DNA of 55,423 nucleotides from Lysobacter sp. Root916 (GTDB lineage: Bacteria; Pseudomonadota; Gammaproteobacteria; Xanthomonadales; Xanthomonadaceae). The notes beneath the pieces are model-generated. The model was not told the origin of the DNA. It saw only the letters and a list, made by a program, of their open reading frames with translations, and searched no databases. Shown one piece after another: positions 1 to 8,015 of the stretch (the stretch's first letter is position 1; the number at the start of each line of letters is the position of its first letter). Both the position numbers and the translations under genes were made by a program. The stretch spans positions 185,170 through 240,592 of the forward strand of contig NZ_LMJF01000001.1 of the NCBI RefSeq assembly GCF_001429785.1, written 5' to 3'.

Positions 1-6
1 CCCTTG

Positions 7-140
7 CGAGTTCGGTGCCTGCGCCGGGATTTTTCGAATGGACATCCCTGTCCATTCGAAAAACGGCGCGCGTCCTGCGCGCCGCCCTTCGGGTCTACGG
101 TTGGTCGGGTGAGTGCGCTGCTTTTGGACTTCAATGCCGC
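7..140. repeat. Dispersed hairpin repeat, copy 1
   Basis: This copy closely matches 3174-3310. It contains a perfect 15-bp stem (30-44 with 49-63, loop TCCC) built on TTCGAATGGACA, then a second 7-bp stem GGCGCGC/GCGCGCC (65-71 with 77-83). The motif GGTCTACGGTTGGTCGGGTG follows, and the copy runs into a hexamer array. No coding potential is evident; the reading frames crossing it are low-complexity artefacts. It looks like a genome-dispersed intergenic element. Confidence 0.85.
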
Positions 141-141
141 G

Positions 142-226
<85 letters not shown>

Positions 227-267
227 CAAGGAAGAGGCGGGAACAACCGATCCGCAATTGCCTGTCG

Positions 268-299
268 TAGGATGCGGTGAGCGAAAGCGAACCGCATCG
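268..299. repeat. Short palindromic repeat (GTAGGATGCGGTGAGC type)
   Basis: GTAGGATGCGGTGAGC is followed by GAAAGCGAACCGCATC, an imperfect palindrome (GATGCGGT pairs with ACCGCATC). A near-identical copy lies at 12153-12186. It is an intergenic REP-like element between the hexamer array and the phaZ terminator. Nothing else was recognised in 1-351. Confidence 0.7.
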
Positions 300-351
300 T
301 CGCGGGGTAGCCAGCATGCGGATGATGCGGTTGTCGTGGCATGCGCATGGC

Positions 352-392
352 GAAAAAGCGAAGGCCCGATGGATCGCTCCGCCGGGCCTTCG
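352..392 (-). terminator. Rho-independent terminator of phaZ
   Basis: A perfect 10-bp stem (359-368 with 383-392, CGAAGGCCCG) is followed on the minus strand by a five-T run (353-357). It lies about 50 nt past the phaZ stop and is oriented to end that transcript. Confidence 0.8.
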
Positions 393-441
393 TTATGTCC
401 ACTCTCCCGCACAGCGGAAGAGAGGGGAGGGTCGCTAGCCC

Positions 442-1689
442 TTACGCCGCGTACTTGGCGATAAAGTCGCGTACCTGCGGATACACCTGCTCGCGCCAGC
501 GGCGGCCGCTGAAGATGCCGTAGTGGCCCGCGCCCTTGACCTCGATGTGCTGGTGGTCGGCCTCGGCGATGCCGGTGCACAGGCGGTGCGCGGCGCGGGT
601 CTGGCCCTGGCCGGAGATGTCGTCGAGCTCGCCTTCGATGGTCAGCAGCGCGGTCTTGCCGATCGCGGCGGGGTTCACGCGCTCGCCGGCCACGTCCCAC
701 AGGCCGCGCGGCAGCAGATGTTCCTGGAACACGACGCGGATGGTGTCGAGGTAGTACTCGGCCGGCATGTCGAGCACGGCGTTGTACTCGTCGTAGAAGC
801 GCCGGTGCGAGGCCGCGTCCTCGAGGTCGCCCTTGAGCAGGTCCTGATAGAAATCCCAGTGCGACTGGAAGTGGCGCTCCGGATTCATGGCCACGAAGCC
901 GCTGTGCTGGAGGAAGCCCGGATACACGCGACGGCCGCTGCCGGGGTAGTTGGCCGGCACGTGGTGGATCAGGTTGCCCTCGAACCACCACAGCGGCTTG
1001 TGCACGGCCAGGTCGTTGACCTGGGTCGGGCTTTCGCGGGTGTCGATCGGGCCGCCCATCATCACCAGCGAACGCGGCGTGGTTTCGCCGCGCGCGGCCA
1101 TCAGCGACACCGCCGCCAGCACCGGCACGGTCGGCTGGCAGACGCTGATCACGTGCAGCTTCTCGGCGCCGATCAGGCGGATGAATTCCTGGATGTAGGC
1201 GACGTAGTCGTCGAGGGTGAAGGCGCCCTCGCTGGCCGGCACCATGCGCGCGTCGATCCAGTCGGTGATGTAGACCTTGTGGTCGCGCAGCAGGGTCTTG
1301 ACGGTGTCGCGCAGCAGAGTGCTGTGGTGGCCCGACAGCGGCGCGACCACCAGCACCGGCGGATCGTCCTTGAGCTCGGCGATGTTGTCGGCGTCGTCGG
1401 CGTAGCGCTTGAAGCGCAGTAGGCGGCAGAACGGCTTGCGCTTCATCTCGCGCTCGATCACCGGGTAGGTGTCGCCGTCGATCTGCAGCGAGTGGATGCC
1501 GAACTCGGGCTTCTCGTAGTCCTTGCCGATCCGGTACAGCAACTCGTAGCCCGCGGCCACGCGCGAGGCGCCGGGCACGGTGGACAGCCAGCTGCCGGGG
1601 GCGGCGAACATCTTGGAGCCGGCATCGGCCCAGTAGGTCATCGGCGCCAGCCAGGCGCGGCCGAGTTCGTGCATCTGGTAAAGCAGCAT
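442..1689 (-). CDS. phaZ: Intracellular polyhydroxybutyrate depolymerase
   Basis: A 415-residue alpha/beta-hydrolase-like protein that depolymerises stored polyhydroxybutyrate granules in the cytoplasm. There is no signal peptide. The nucleophile motif is ISVCQP with Cys184, the cysteine version of the lipase box known from intracellular PhaZ enzymes. The other likely triad members are Asp356/357 in GELDDISG and His389 in GAGHYGIF. The length matches the family. It starts at ATG 1689 and has its own strong terminator at 352-392. No PHA synthase or phasin gene is in the window. Family assignment is firm; the granule role comes from the family. Confidence 0.9.
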   Translation of the reverse strand: MLLYQMHELGRAWLAPMTYWADAGSKMFAAPGSWLSTVPGASRVAAGYELLYRIGKDYEKPEFGIHSLQIDGDTYPVIEREMKRKPFCRLLRFKRYADDADNIAELKDDPPVLVVAPLSGHHSTLLRDTVKTLLRDHKVYITDWIDARMVPASEGAFTLDDYVAYIQEFIRLIGAEKLHVISVCQPTVPVLAAVSLMAARGETTPRSLVMMGGPIDTRESPTQVNDLAVHKPLWWFEGNLIHHVPANYPGSGRRVYPGFLQHSGFVAMNPERHFQSHWDFYQDLLKGDLEDAASHRRFYDEYNAVLDMPAEYYLDTIRVVFQEHLLPRGLWDVAGERVNPAAIGKTALLTIEGELDDISGQGQTRAAHRLCTGIAEADHQHIEVKGAGHYGIFSGRRWREQVYPQVRDFIAKYAA

Positions 1690-1786
1690 CGGGCGGATCC
1701 CCAGGAACGACGGTGAGCGAACGGCGGTTTGCTGCGGCGCAGCATAGCCGATAGCGGAGGACCCGGGGTTAAGCCGGGGTCGGCGT

Positions 1787-2380
1787 TCAGCCCGCGGTTT
1801 CCAGGGCGGCCGCGCCTTCGCGCAGCCCGGGGGCCAGCCACAGGTGCGAGCCCAGCGGGGCGAAGCCGACCGCCTGGAAGCGTTCGCGGTAATAGCGGGC
1901 CGGGCGGCGCTTGAAGCCGACCGTATCGCCGTCGACGCCGTCCTCGCGGGTGAAGGTCTCCAGGAACGCGACCCCGCCGCAGAGCTCGGCCAGCCCGGGC
2001 AGGCCGCGTTCGAGTTCGCGCGGGGTCAGGTAGTGCAGCACGTCGCTGCACACCAGCAGGTCGACCGGCGGGCAGGGGCGCAGGGTCTCGAAATCGCCGA
2101 AATGCGCGTAGTGCAGGTTGCGGCGCGCGCCATGGCGGGCGACCGCGTACTCGCTGCTGTCGAAGCCCAGATAGCGCAGCTTCGGGCGCAACTTCAGCAG
2201 CGGCGCACGCCAGGCGGCCTCGCCGGCGCCGATGTCGAGCACGCTGCGGATCGGGCGCTCCAGATGGTATTCGGCGCTGGCCACGGCCAGGGCGACCTTG
2301 CGCTCCAGGCGCGCGCGGCCGCCGATCTCGGGGTCGCGGTACCAGCGTTGGAAGTAGTCGCGGTCGTACTGTTTGCTCAT
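1787..2380 (-). CDS. Class I SAM-dependent methyltransferase
   Basis: A 197-residue soluble protein. The SAM-binding motif I is VLDIGAGEA at residues 47-55, followed by the acidic post-II strand YLGFDSSEY (about 70-78) and a motif resembling VDLLVCSDVLHYL. It is a minimal Rossmann methyltransferase with no substrate domain, so the substrate cannot be inferred. It lies 97 nt upstream of phaZ on the same strand and divergently from hemJ, with about 100 nt between the two starts. A GC-rich imperfect hairpin lies between it and phaZ near 1759-1784. Confidence 0.85.
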   Translation of the reverse strand: MSKQYDRDYFQRWYRDPEIGGRARLERKVALAVASAEYHLERPIRSVLDIGAGEAAWRAPLLKLRPKLRYLGFDSSEYAVARHGARRNLHYAHFGDFETLRPCPPVDLLVCSDVLHYLTPRELERGLPGLAELCGGVAFLETFTREDGVDGDTVGFKRRPARYYRERFQAVGFAPLGSHLWLAPGLREGAAALETAG

Positions 2381-2482
2381 CGTGTCCTGCGTGGGGGTGG
2401 TGGCGTCGTCCGCGGGCGGCGGCGTGGCATCCTAGCGCGGCCGCGCGCCCGGCCCGCAACCGCCACCCACAGGAAGCCTGCG

Positions 2483-2905
2483 ATGAATGCGTATTTCTGG
2501 ACCAAGACCGCCCATGTCGTGTTCGTGATGGCGTGGATGGCCGGGGTGTTCTATCTGCCGCGGATCCTGGTCAATCTGGCCGAAGTCGGCGACGAGCCGG
2601 CGGTGCGGGCGCGCCTGGTGTTGATGGGCCGGCGCCTGTATCGCTTCGGCCACATCATGTTCGGGCTGGCGGCGCTGCTGGGGCTGACCTTATGGCTGCA
2701 TTTCGGCATCACCGGTGAGTGGCTGCATGCCAAGTTGACGCTGGTGGTGTTGATGCTGGGGCACTACATCGTGTCCGGGCGCTGGCTCAAGGGGGTCGAT
2801 AAGGGGCGGGCGCTGCCCAGCTCTAGGACGCTGCGTTTGTTCAATGAGCTGCCGGTGTTGTTGCTGGTCGGCGTGGTGTATCTGGTGTTGGCCAAGCCGT
2901 TCTAG
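2483..2905 (+). CDS. hemJ: HemJ/CopD-family membrane protein, probable protoporphyrinogen IX oxidase
   Basis: A 140-residue membrane protein with about four transmembrane helices. The N-terminus reads KTAHVVFVMAWMAGVFYLPR, the HemJ pattern of a conserved His (His11) in the first helix followed by W-x-A-G-x-F-Y-L-P-R. A conserved HAKL lies in the third helix. HemJ oxidises protoporphyrinogen IX to protoporphyrin IX in bacteria lacking HemG or HemY. ATG 2483 has an AGGAAG ribosome site 7 nt upstream; the longer upstream reading frame is only the shadow of the methyltransferase. Some databases call this family CopD-like, so the enzymatic assignment is a family inference. Confidence 0.8.
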   Translation: MNAYFWTKTAHVVFVMAWMAGVFYLPRILVNLAEVGDEPAVRARLVLMGRRLYRFGHIMFGLAALLGLTLWLHFGITGEWLHAKLTLVVLMLGHYIVSGRWLKGVDKGRALPSSRTLRLFNELPVLLLVGVVYLVLAKPF

Positions 2906-2955
2906 GCGCGCGCGTACGAACCGCAGGTTCGTGTGCGACCGAATGCCGACCGCTT

Positions 2956-3004
2956 GCTCTTAGCTCCTAGCCCTTAGCCCTTAGCTCTTAGCTCTTAGCT
3001 CTTA
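2956..3004. repeat. Heptamer tandem repeat GCTCTTA x7
   Basis: Seven consecutive 7-bp units: GCTCTTA, GCTCCTA, GCCCTTA twice, then GCTCTTA three times. The array abuts a perfect 9-bp stem-loop (3008-3028). No function is evident. Confidence 0.85.
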
Positions 3005-3173
3005 GCTCCCTCCTTTGTAAAAGGAGGGTTGGGGAGGATTTGCTGTTGCTTGGCTTTGCATCTGCTCTTCACGAAGGTCAACGGCTTCCGCCTGCTGCGC
3101 ATGCGGGTCACTTTCTCTTGCTAGCCCAAGAGAACGTAACCAAAGAGAAGGGCTAGCGTGACCAACCCTCCCC

Positions 3174-3310
3174 TGCGAGTTCTGGGCTTTCGCCGGGATT
3201 TTTCGAATGGACATCCCTGTCCATTCGAAAAACGGCGCGCGTCCTGCGCGCCGCCCTACGGGTCTACGGTTGGTCGGGTGAGTGCGTTGCTTTTGGATTC
3301 AAATGCCGCG
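3174..3310. repeat. Dispersed hairpin repeat, copy 2
   Basis: Near-identical to 7-140, in the same orientation. It keeps the perfect 15-bp stem (3199-3213 with 3218-3232) and the second stem GGCGCGC/GCGCGCC (3234-3252). Substitutions cluster outside the stems, for example the left end around 3180-3192. The two copies form a direct repeat bracketing phaZ, the methyltransferase and hemJ. Confidence 0.85.
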
Positions 3311-3311
3311 G

Positions 3312-3407
3312 CAACTGCAACTGCAACTGCAACTGCAACTGCAACCGCAACCGCAACGGCAACGGCAACGGCAACCGCAACCGCAACCGCAACGGCAACC
3401 GCAACCG
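3312..3407. repeat. (CAACNG)n hexanucleotide tandem array
   Basis: Sixteen hexamers: CAACTG x5, CAACCG x2, CAACGG x3, CAACCG x3, CAACGG x1, CAACCG x2. It occupies the same place relative to the hairpin repeat as the CAACAG array at 143-226, but only the CAAC-G scaffold is shared. The arrays therefore grew or were converted independently. Confidence 0.9.
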
Positions 3408-3435
3408 CTGGTACAGCTCGGCTCTGCTTTTGCCG

Positions 3436-3465
3436 TCATCCCCGCGAAGGCGGGGATCCAGTGCC
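3436..3465. repeat. REP-like palindrome (CCCGCGAAGGCGGG)
   Basis: GTCATCCCCGCGAAGGCGGG followed by GATCCAG. It belongs to the same family as the copies at 49059-49095, 49190-49220 and 49339-49376. Confidence 0.75.
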
Positions 3466-3648
3466 TTTAGGACGGAACCGCAGGTGCGCGCGTAGTGGCC
3501 ATCGAAGCTAAGGACGCCTTTGGTTGTCATCCCCACGAAAACGGGTGGCGTGCACACTCGCGCGCCATCGACTCGCGTTGCACCCAACGCCCGACCGCGA
3601 TGCGGTCAGGCTGGGTTCGGGGAGTGCCCCCGATGCGCCGCGAGACTC

Positions 3649-5382
3649 TCAGCGACTCTTGAAATCTTCCGGCTTGGGCAGCGTCACCGGCACCTGCTGC
3701 GCGTCGCAGTCGCCCTTGGCGCACAGTGCCGCACGCAGCTTCGGCATGGCCTGCAGCATGAAGTGGAAGATCGTGTTCTGTTCGACGCTGCCGCGCACCG
3801 CGTCGCTGCCGGGGCCGCGGGCCCAGATGCCGACGTCGTCGCCACCGTGGGATTCGTTGCTGGTCGGTACCAGCGATTCCTGCAGGTAGTCGGGATTTTC
3901 GGTGTCCACCTTGGTCAGATCCGGGCGGCCGTGCTCGGCCTGCTGGGTGCCGCTGGCGGTGTGCAGGAAGCGCTTGGGGCCTTCGGGCTGCTGCGCGCTG
4001 GCGCCGACGTAGCCGGGGCCGTTGCTGTAGTTGAGGGTGGTGTAGGGCATGCCCAGCGAGTCGCGCGCGTAGTCGGCGGCGTCGCCGTCTTCGCCGCTGG
4101 TGCCGCGCACCTTGCCCAGGATCGGATTGCCGCGCACCGGATAGCCGACGAAGCTGAGGGTGTGCGAGTGGTCGGCGGTGACCAGGATCAGGGTGTCGTC
4201 GGCGGAGGTCGCTTCGCTGGCCGCGCGCACCGCGTCGCTGAGGGCGACGGTTTCGGTGAGCGCGCGGTAGGCGTTGCCGTAGTGGTGGGCGTGGTCGATG
4301 CGGCCGCCCTCGACCAGCAGCACCCAGCCGCTGTCGCCCTTGTCGGCGCTGAGGCGGTTGAGGCGCGCGATCGCGGCGCGGGTCATCTCGGCCAGGCTGG
4401 GTTCGCCGGCGCCGTCCTTGGGGCGGTCGTGATCGAACTGCATGTGGTCGGGTTCGAACAGGCCCAGCAGCGGCTTGCCGGCCGGCGCGGCCGCGAACTG
4501 CTTGGCGTTCCAGACGTAGCTGCCGTCGGGGTGGTGCTGCTTCCAGCTCGCGATCAGGTCGCGGCCGTCGAGGCGCTGGCCGACCTTGTCGTCGTACTCG
4601 GGATCGCGCTGCTCGACGGTCATGAAGTTGGTGCGGCCGCCGCCCATCAGCACGTCCGGGCCGTTGCCGTAGGGCGATTCGATCATCTGCCGGGCGATGT
4701 CGTGGCAGCCGGCGGTCTTGGCGTCTTCGGGCAGGTCGGCGTCGTTCTCCCAGTTGCGGTCGGCCGAATGGCTGAAGGTCGCGCCCGGGGTGGCGTGGGT
4801 GACGCGGGTGGTGGTGACCACGCCGGTGGCCAGGCCGCTGCCGGCGGCGAGTTCCCACAGGCTCAGGATCGGCGCGGCCAGGGCACCGGTGCAGCTGCCG
4901 CGCGCGGCCTGCTGGCCGATGCTGAGCACGCCCGCGCGCGTCTTCACGCCGGTGGCCATGGCGCTCATGGTGCCGGCCGAGTCCGGGGTCTGCGAGTCGG
5001 TGTTGTAGGTCTTGCTGAGCGCGGTGGAGGGGAAGCGCTCCCAGCTCAGGCGGTTCTCCTCGCCCGGGCCGCCTTTCTTCTGTCCTTCGTAGATGCGTGC
5101 GGCGGCGACCGTGGTCAGGCTCATGCCGTCGCCGACGAACAGGATCACGTTCTTGGCCTTGCCGCCCATCGCGCCGCGTGCGGCGGCCTGGCTGGCGCCG
5201 TCGCGGAACCACCACTGCGGGGTTTCGTCCTGGGGATGGCGGATGGTGGGCACGTCGACCGCGAGCGTCGCGGCGCCCACGGCGGCGGCGCCGCTGGCGG
5301 CGCGCGGTGGCGCCGAGCTGGCGCAGGCGCTGAGGGACAGGGTGACGGCGAGGGCGAGGCAGGCGGTGCGCGTACGGGACAT
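3649..5382 (-). CDS. Alkaline phosphatase (lipoprotein)
   Basis: A 577-residue enzyme that hydrolyses phosphate monoesters outside the cytoplasm. The N-terminus is a lipoprotein signal ending in lipobox LSAC (Cys20), so it should be membrane-anchored. Family motifs run in order: metal-binding FVGDGM (Asp85), the nucleophile region TPDSAGTMSAMATG (Ser135), EGGRIDHAHH, TADHSHTLS, and the late metal ligand in ESHGGDDVGIW. All metal and nucleophile motifs are intact, so it is predicted active. It is monocistronic, and its start faces the symporter gene 139 nt away. No Pho box was identified. Confidence 0.93.
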   Translation of the reverse strand: MSRTRTACLALAVTLSLSACASSAPPRAASGAAAVGAATLAVDVPTIRHPQDETPQWWFRDGASQAAARGAMGGKAKNVILFVGDGMSLTTVAAARIYEGQKKGGPGEENRLSWERFPSTALSKTYNTDSQTPDSAGTMSAMATGVKTRAGVLSIGQQAARGSCTGALAAPILSLWELAAGSGLATGVVTTTRVTHATPGATFSHSADRNWENDADLPEDAKTAGCHDIARQMIESPYGNGPDVLMGGGRTNFMTVEQRDPEYDDKVGQRLDGRDLIASWKQHHPDGSYVWNAKQFAAAPAGKPLLGLFEPDHMQFDHDRPKDGAGEPSLAEMTRAAIARLNRLSADKGDSGWVLLVEGGRIDHAHHYGNAYRALTETVALSDAVRAASEATSADDTLILVTADHSHTLSFVGYPVRGNPILGKVRGTSGEDGDAADYARDSLGMPYTTLNYSNGPGYVGASAQQPEGPKRFLHTASGTQQAEHGRPDLTKVDTENPDYLQESLVPTSNESHGGDDVGIWARGPGSDAVRGSVEQNTIFHFMLQAMPKLRAALCAKGDCDAQQVPVTLPKPEDFKSR

Positions 5383-5521
5383 CTCGGGGACCGGTGGCGG
5401 ACGAAACCGCGATTATGACCTGCGGTTGTTGCTGGAATGGGATACCGGTGTTGCACCGGCGGGGGTCGCCGCGGTCGGGCGCCTCGGCTAAGGTGCTGGT
5501 TCGTCGCGGCGAGGTATGCGC

Positions 5522-6808
5522 ATGACCCTGGTGTCGGCCTGGTTCAAGATCCCGTTCTGGCAACGGGTGCTGGGCGGTTTCGTGCTCGGCGCGCTCGCCG
5601 GCTGGCTGATGGGCCCCGCGGCCGAGACCTGGTTCGGGCCGCTGGGCAAGCTCTACGTGACCCTGATCAAGATGATCGCGGTGCCGCTGGTGCTGTTCGC
5701 GGTGATCAACGCGGTCGCCTCCCTGCATGGACAGAAATCGGTGGCCGCGCTGGGCGGGCGCACCTTCGCCTGGTTCGCGTTCACCGCGGTGCTCGCGGTC
5801 GGCGTCGGCCTGACGGTCGCGCATCTGGTGGCGCCGGGCGAGGGCGTGGGCACGCTGCAGATCGCCGGGGACTACAAGCCCAAGGAGGTGCCGCCCGCGA
5901 TCGACGTGCTGCTGGGCGTGGTGCCGTCCAATCCCTTCCAGGCCATGGCCGAGGGCAAGGTCCTGCAGGTGATCTTCTTCGCCGGGCTGATCGGCTTCGC
6001 CCTGGTCAAGCTGGGCGATCGCGTGGCCGGGCTGCGCAAGCTCGCCGGCGAAGCCAGCGACACCATGATCCAGATCACCCGCTTCGTGCTGGAGTTCACG
6101 CCGCTGGGCACCTTCGGCCTGATCGCGGCGCTGATCGGCGGCTACGGTTTCGAGAAGCTGCTGCCGCTGGGCAAGTTCGTGATCGCGCTGTACCTGGCCT
6201 GCGGCCTGCACATCGCGGTGGTGTACAGCGCGCTGCTGCTTGCGCACGGTCTGAATCCGTTGAAGTTCTTCCGCGGCGCGTTCCCGGGCATGCAGGTCGC
6301 GTTCGTGGCCTCGTCGAGTTTTGCCGCGCTGCCGGTCTCGCTGCGCAGCGTTACCCACAACCTGGGCGTGGATAAGAACTACGCCGCGTTCGCGGTGCCG
6401 CTGGGCGCGACCATCAAGATGGACGGCTGCGGCGCGATCTATCCGGCGATGGCGGCGGTGTTCATCGCCCAATACGCGGACCTGGACCTGTCGCTGTCGC
6501 AGTACCTGGTGATCATGCTGGCCTCGGTGCTGGGCAGCTTCGGCACCGCCGGCGTGCCGGGCACGGCGGTGGTGATGGCGACGGTGGTGCTCAGCGCCGC
6601 CGGCCTGCCGCTGGAGACCATCGGCTATCTGTACGCGATCGACCGCGTGCTCGACATGATGCGCACCATGACCAACGTGACCGGGCAGATGCTGGTGCCG
6701 GTGCTGGTGGCCAAGGAGACCGGCCTGCTCGACCGTGCGGTCTACGAGGCGGCGTCGACCAACGTCGGCCTGGAGTCGGCCGAGGCGGCCGGCAAGGACA
6801 GCGCCTGA
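5522..6808 (+). CDS. Dicarboxylate/amino acid:cation symporter (DAACS family)
   Basis: A 428-residue inner-membrane secondary transporter of the GltP/DctA type. Signatures seen: the serine-rich re-entrant loop FVASSSFAALP, then GATIKMDGCGAIYPAMAAV, the loop GTAGVPGTAVVMATVVLSAAG, and the last helix DRVLDMMRTMTNVTGQM. The usual NMDGT is KMDGC, and the position that is Asp in sodium-coupled GltPh (NVTGD) is Gln here, so cation coupling may differ. ATG 5522 is chosen because GAGG (5511-5514) lies 7 nt upstream; ATG 5516 is too close to it. The substrate is not determined. Confidence 0.9.
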   Translation: MTLVSAWFKIPFWQRVLGGFVLGALAGWLMGPAAETWFGPLGKLYVTLIKMIAVPLVLFAVINAVASLHGQKSVAALGGRTFAWFAFTAVLAVGVGLTVAHLVAPGEGVGTLQIAGDYKPKEVPPAIDVLLGVVPSNPFQAMAEGKVLQVIFFAGLIGFALVKLGDRVAGLRKLAGEASDTMIQITRFVLEFTPLGTFGLIAALIGGYGFEKLLPLGKFVIALYLACGLHIAVVYSALLLAHGLNPLKFFRGAFPGMQVAFVASSSFAALPVSLRSVTHNLGVDKNYAAFAVPLGATIKMDGCGAIYPAMAAVFIAQYADLDLSLSQYLVIMLASVLGSFGTAGVPGTAVVMATVVLSAAGLPLETIGYLYAIDRVLDMMRTMTNVTGQMLVPVLVAKETGLLDRAVYEAASTNVGLESAEAAGKDSA

Positions 6809-6859
6809 TCCCGTGCCGCGCGACGATCGCGCGGCGCGTTACTTCCCGGAGCCCCTGCG

Positions 6860-7492
6860 ATGCCCGACACCGCCAATCTGATCGCCTTCGCCCTGATCGC
6901 GCTGGGCATGGTGCTCACACCCGGGCCGAACATGGTCTATCTGATTTCGCGCTCGATCTGCCAGGGGCCCAAGGCGGGCCTGATCTCGCTGGGCGGCGTC
7001 GCGCTGGGCTTCGTGTTCTACATGCTGTGTGCGGCGCTGGGCATCACCGCGCTGGTGATGGCGGTGCCTTACGCCTACGACGCGCTGCGCATGGCCGGCG
7101 CGGTCTATCTGGGCTACCTGGCCTGGCAGGCGCTGAAGCCGGGTGGGCGCTCGCCGTTCCAGGTGCGCGAGTTGCCGCAGGACAGCCCGCGGCGCCTGTT
7201 CGCGATGGGCCTGATGACCAACCTGCTCAATCCCAAGGCGGCGGTGCTGTATCTGTCGTTGCTGCCGCAGTTCATCGATCCGGCCAAGGGCAGCGTGCTG
7301 GCGCAGTCGGTGGCCCTGGGCAGCCTGCAGATCGCGATCAGCGTGACCGTCAACGCAGCGATCGCGATCAGCGCCGGCGCCATGGCCGCGTTTCTCGGCC
7401 GTCACCCGACCTGGTTGTCGGTGCAGCGCTGGCTGATGGGCACGGTGCTGGCCGCGCTGGCGGTGCGCATGGCGACGGAGGCGCGACGCTGA
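6860..7492 (+). CDS. LysE/RhtB family amino-acid exporter
   Basis: A 210-residue protein with about six transmembrane helices. It carries the family signature LTPGPNMVYLISRS near residues 19-31, a following GLISLGGVALGF helix, and the NLLNPKAAVLY motif in the second half. The family exports amino acids such as homoserine, threonine, lysine or arginine; the substrate cannot be read from sequence. It lies 51 nt after the symporter with GGAG ahead of ATG 6860. It could be co-transcribed and is convergent with the NUDIX gene. Confidence 0.9.
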   Translation: MPDTANLIAFALIALGMVLTPGPNMVYLISRSICQGPKAGLISLGGVALGFVFYMLCAALGITALVMAVPYAYDALRMAGAVYLGYLAWQALKPGGRSPFQVRELPQDSPRRLFAMGLMTNLLNPKAAVLYLSLLPQFIDPAKGSVLAQSVALGSLQIAISVTVNAAIAISAGAMAAFLGRHPTWLSVQRWLMGTVLAALAVRMATEARR

Positions 7493-7526
7493 GGTTTCAG
7501 GCGCGCCGGTTTCGCGCGCGCCGGCT

Positions 7527-8015
7527 TCAAGCGCGAGAGTAGCGCCAGGACTGCATGCGGCCGTCGCGGTACGGCATCACACCGTGGAAGGCGCGCGGGT
7601 CGGCGTCGAACACCAGCGGCAGGAATTCGCGGTCGCCTTCCCACATCGGCAGGTCGTGCAGGCGCTCCAGCGGCACCCATTCCAGCGTGCCCTCGGGATT
7701 GCTCGCGAACGGCGTGCCGGTATAGCGGGTGATGGTGAAGATGAAACCCAGCCAGTCCTCGCCGTGCTTGCCGAAGCCGGGCCAGCTGATGGTGCCGCGC
7801 AGGTGCAGCTCGTCACAGACGATGCCGGCCTCTTCGAAGATCTCGCGGCGCATGCCCGCCACCACGTCCTCGTCGCGCTCGAGCTTGCCGCCCAGGCCGT
7901 TGTACTTGCCCAGCTGGTGGTCGTCGGGACGCGCGTTGCGGTGGACCATCAGCACCTCGCGCCCGTCCGGCGACAGCACATAGCCCAGGGTGGCGACGAT
8001 CGGGGTGTAGGGCAT
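7527..8015 (-). CDS. NUDIX hydrolase, MutT/MTH1-like
   Basis: A 162-residue cytoplasmic hydrolase. The Nudix box is complete: G43-x5-E49-x7-R57-E58-I-F-E-E62-A-G64-I, giving the Mg-binding helix that cleaves nucleoside diphosphate-X substrates. Flanking sequence (LGKYNGLGGKLE, then SWPGFGKHGEDWLGFIF) resembles 8-oxo-dGTP diphosphatases, suggesting nucleotide-pool cleaning. ATG 8015 overlaps the stop of the upstream metallo-beta-lactamase by 1 nt (TGATG), so the two should be translationally coupled. A much longer frame extending upstream is the shadow of that gene. Confidence 0.9.
   Translation of the reverse strand: MPYTPIVATLGYVLSPDGREVLMVHRNARPDDHQLGKYNGLGGKLERDEDVVAGMRREIFEEAGIVCDELHLRGTISWPGFGKHGEDWLGFIFTITRYTGTPFASNPEGTLEWVPLERLHDLPMWEGDREFLPLVFDADPRAFHGVMPYRDGRMQSWRYSRA

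Larger units (their letters stand above)
2906..3648. other. 743-bp gene-free interval made of nested repeats
   Basis: The interval between hemJ and the alkaline phosphatase holds no credible gene. In order it contains a heptamer array (2956-3004), a hairpin CCCTCCTTT-GTA-AAAGGAGGG (3008-3028), an imperfect palindrome with TTCTCTTG and CAAGAGAA around 3113-3150, the second copy of the dispersed hairpin repeat (3174-3310), a hexamer array (3312-3407) and REP-like CCCGCGAAGGCGGG (3440-3455). A related partial motif follows near 3526-3548. Short reading frames here are read-throughs of repeats. Confidence 0.8.

Noticed and set aside
3527-6472. A 981-residue minus-strand frame
   Set aside because: Shadow of the alkaline phosphatase and symporter in another frame; composition is Arg/His/Gln-rich with no domain.
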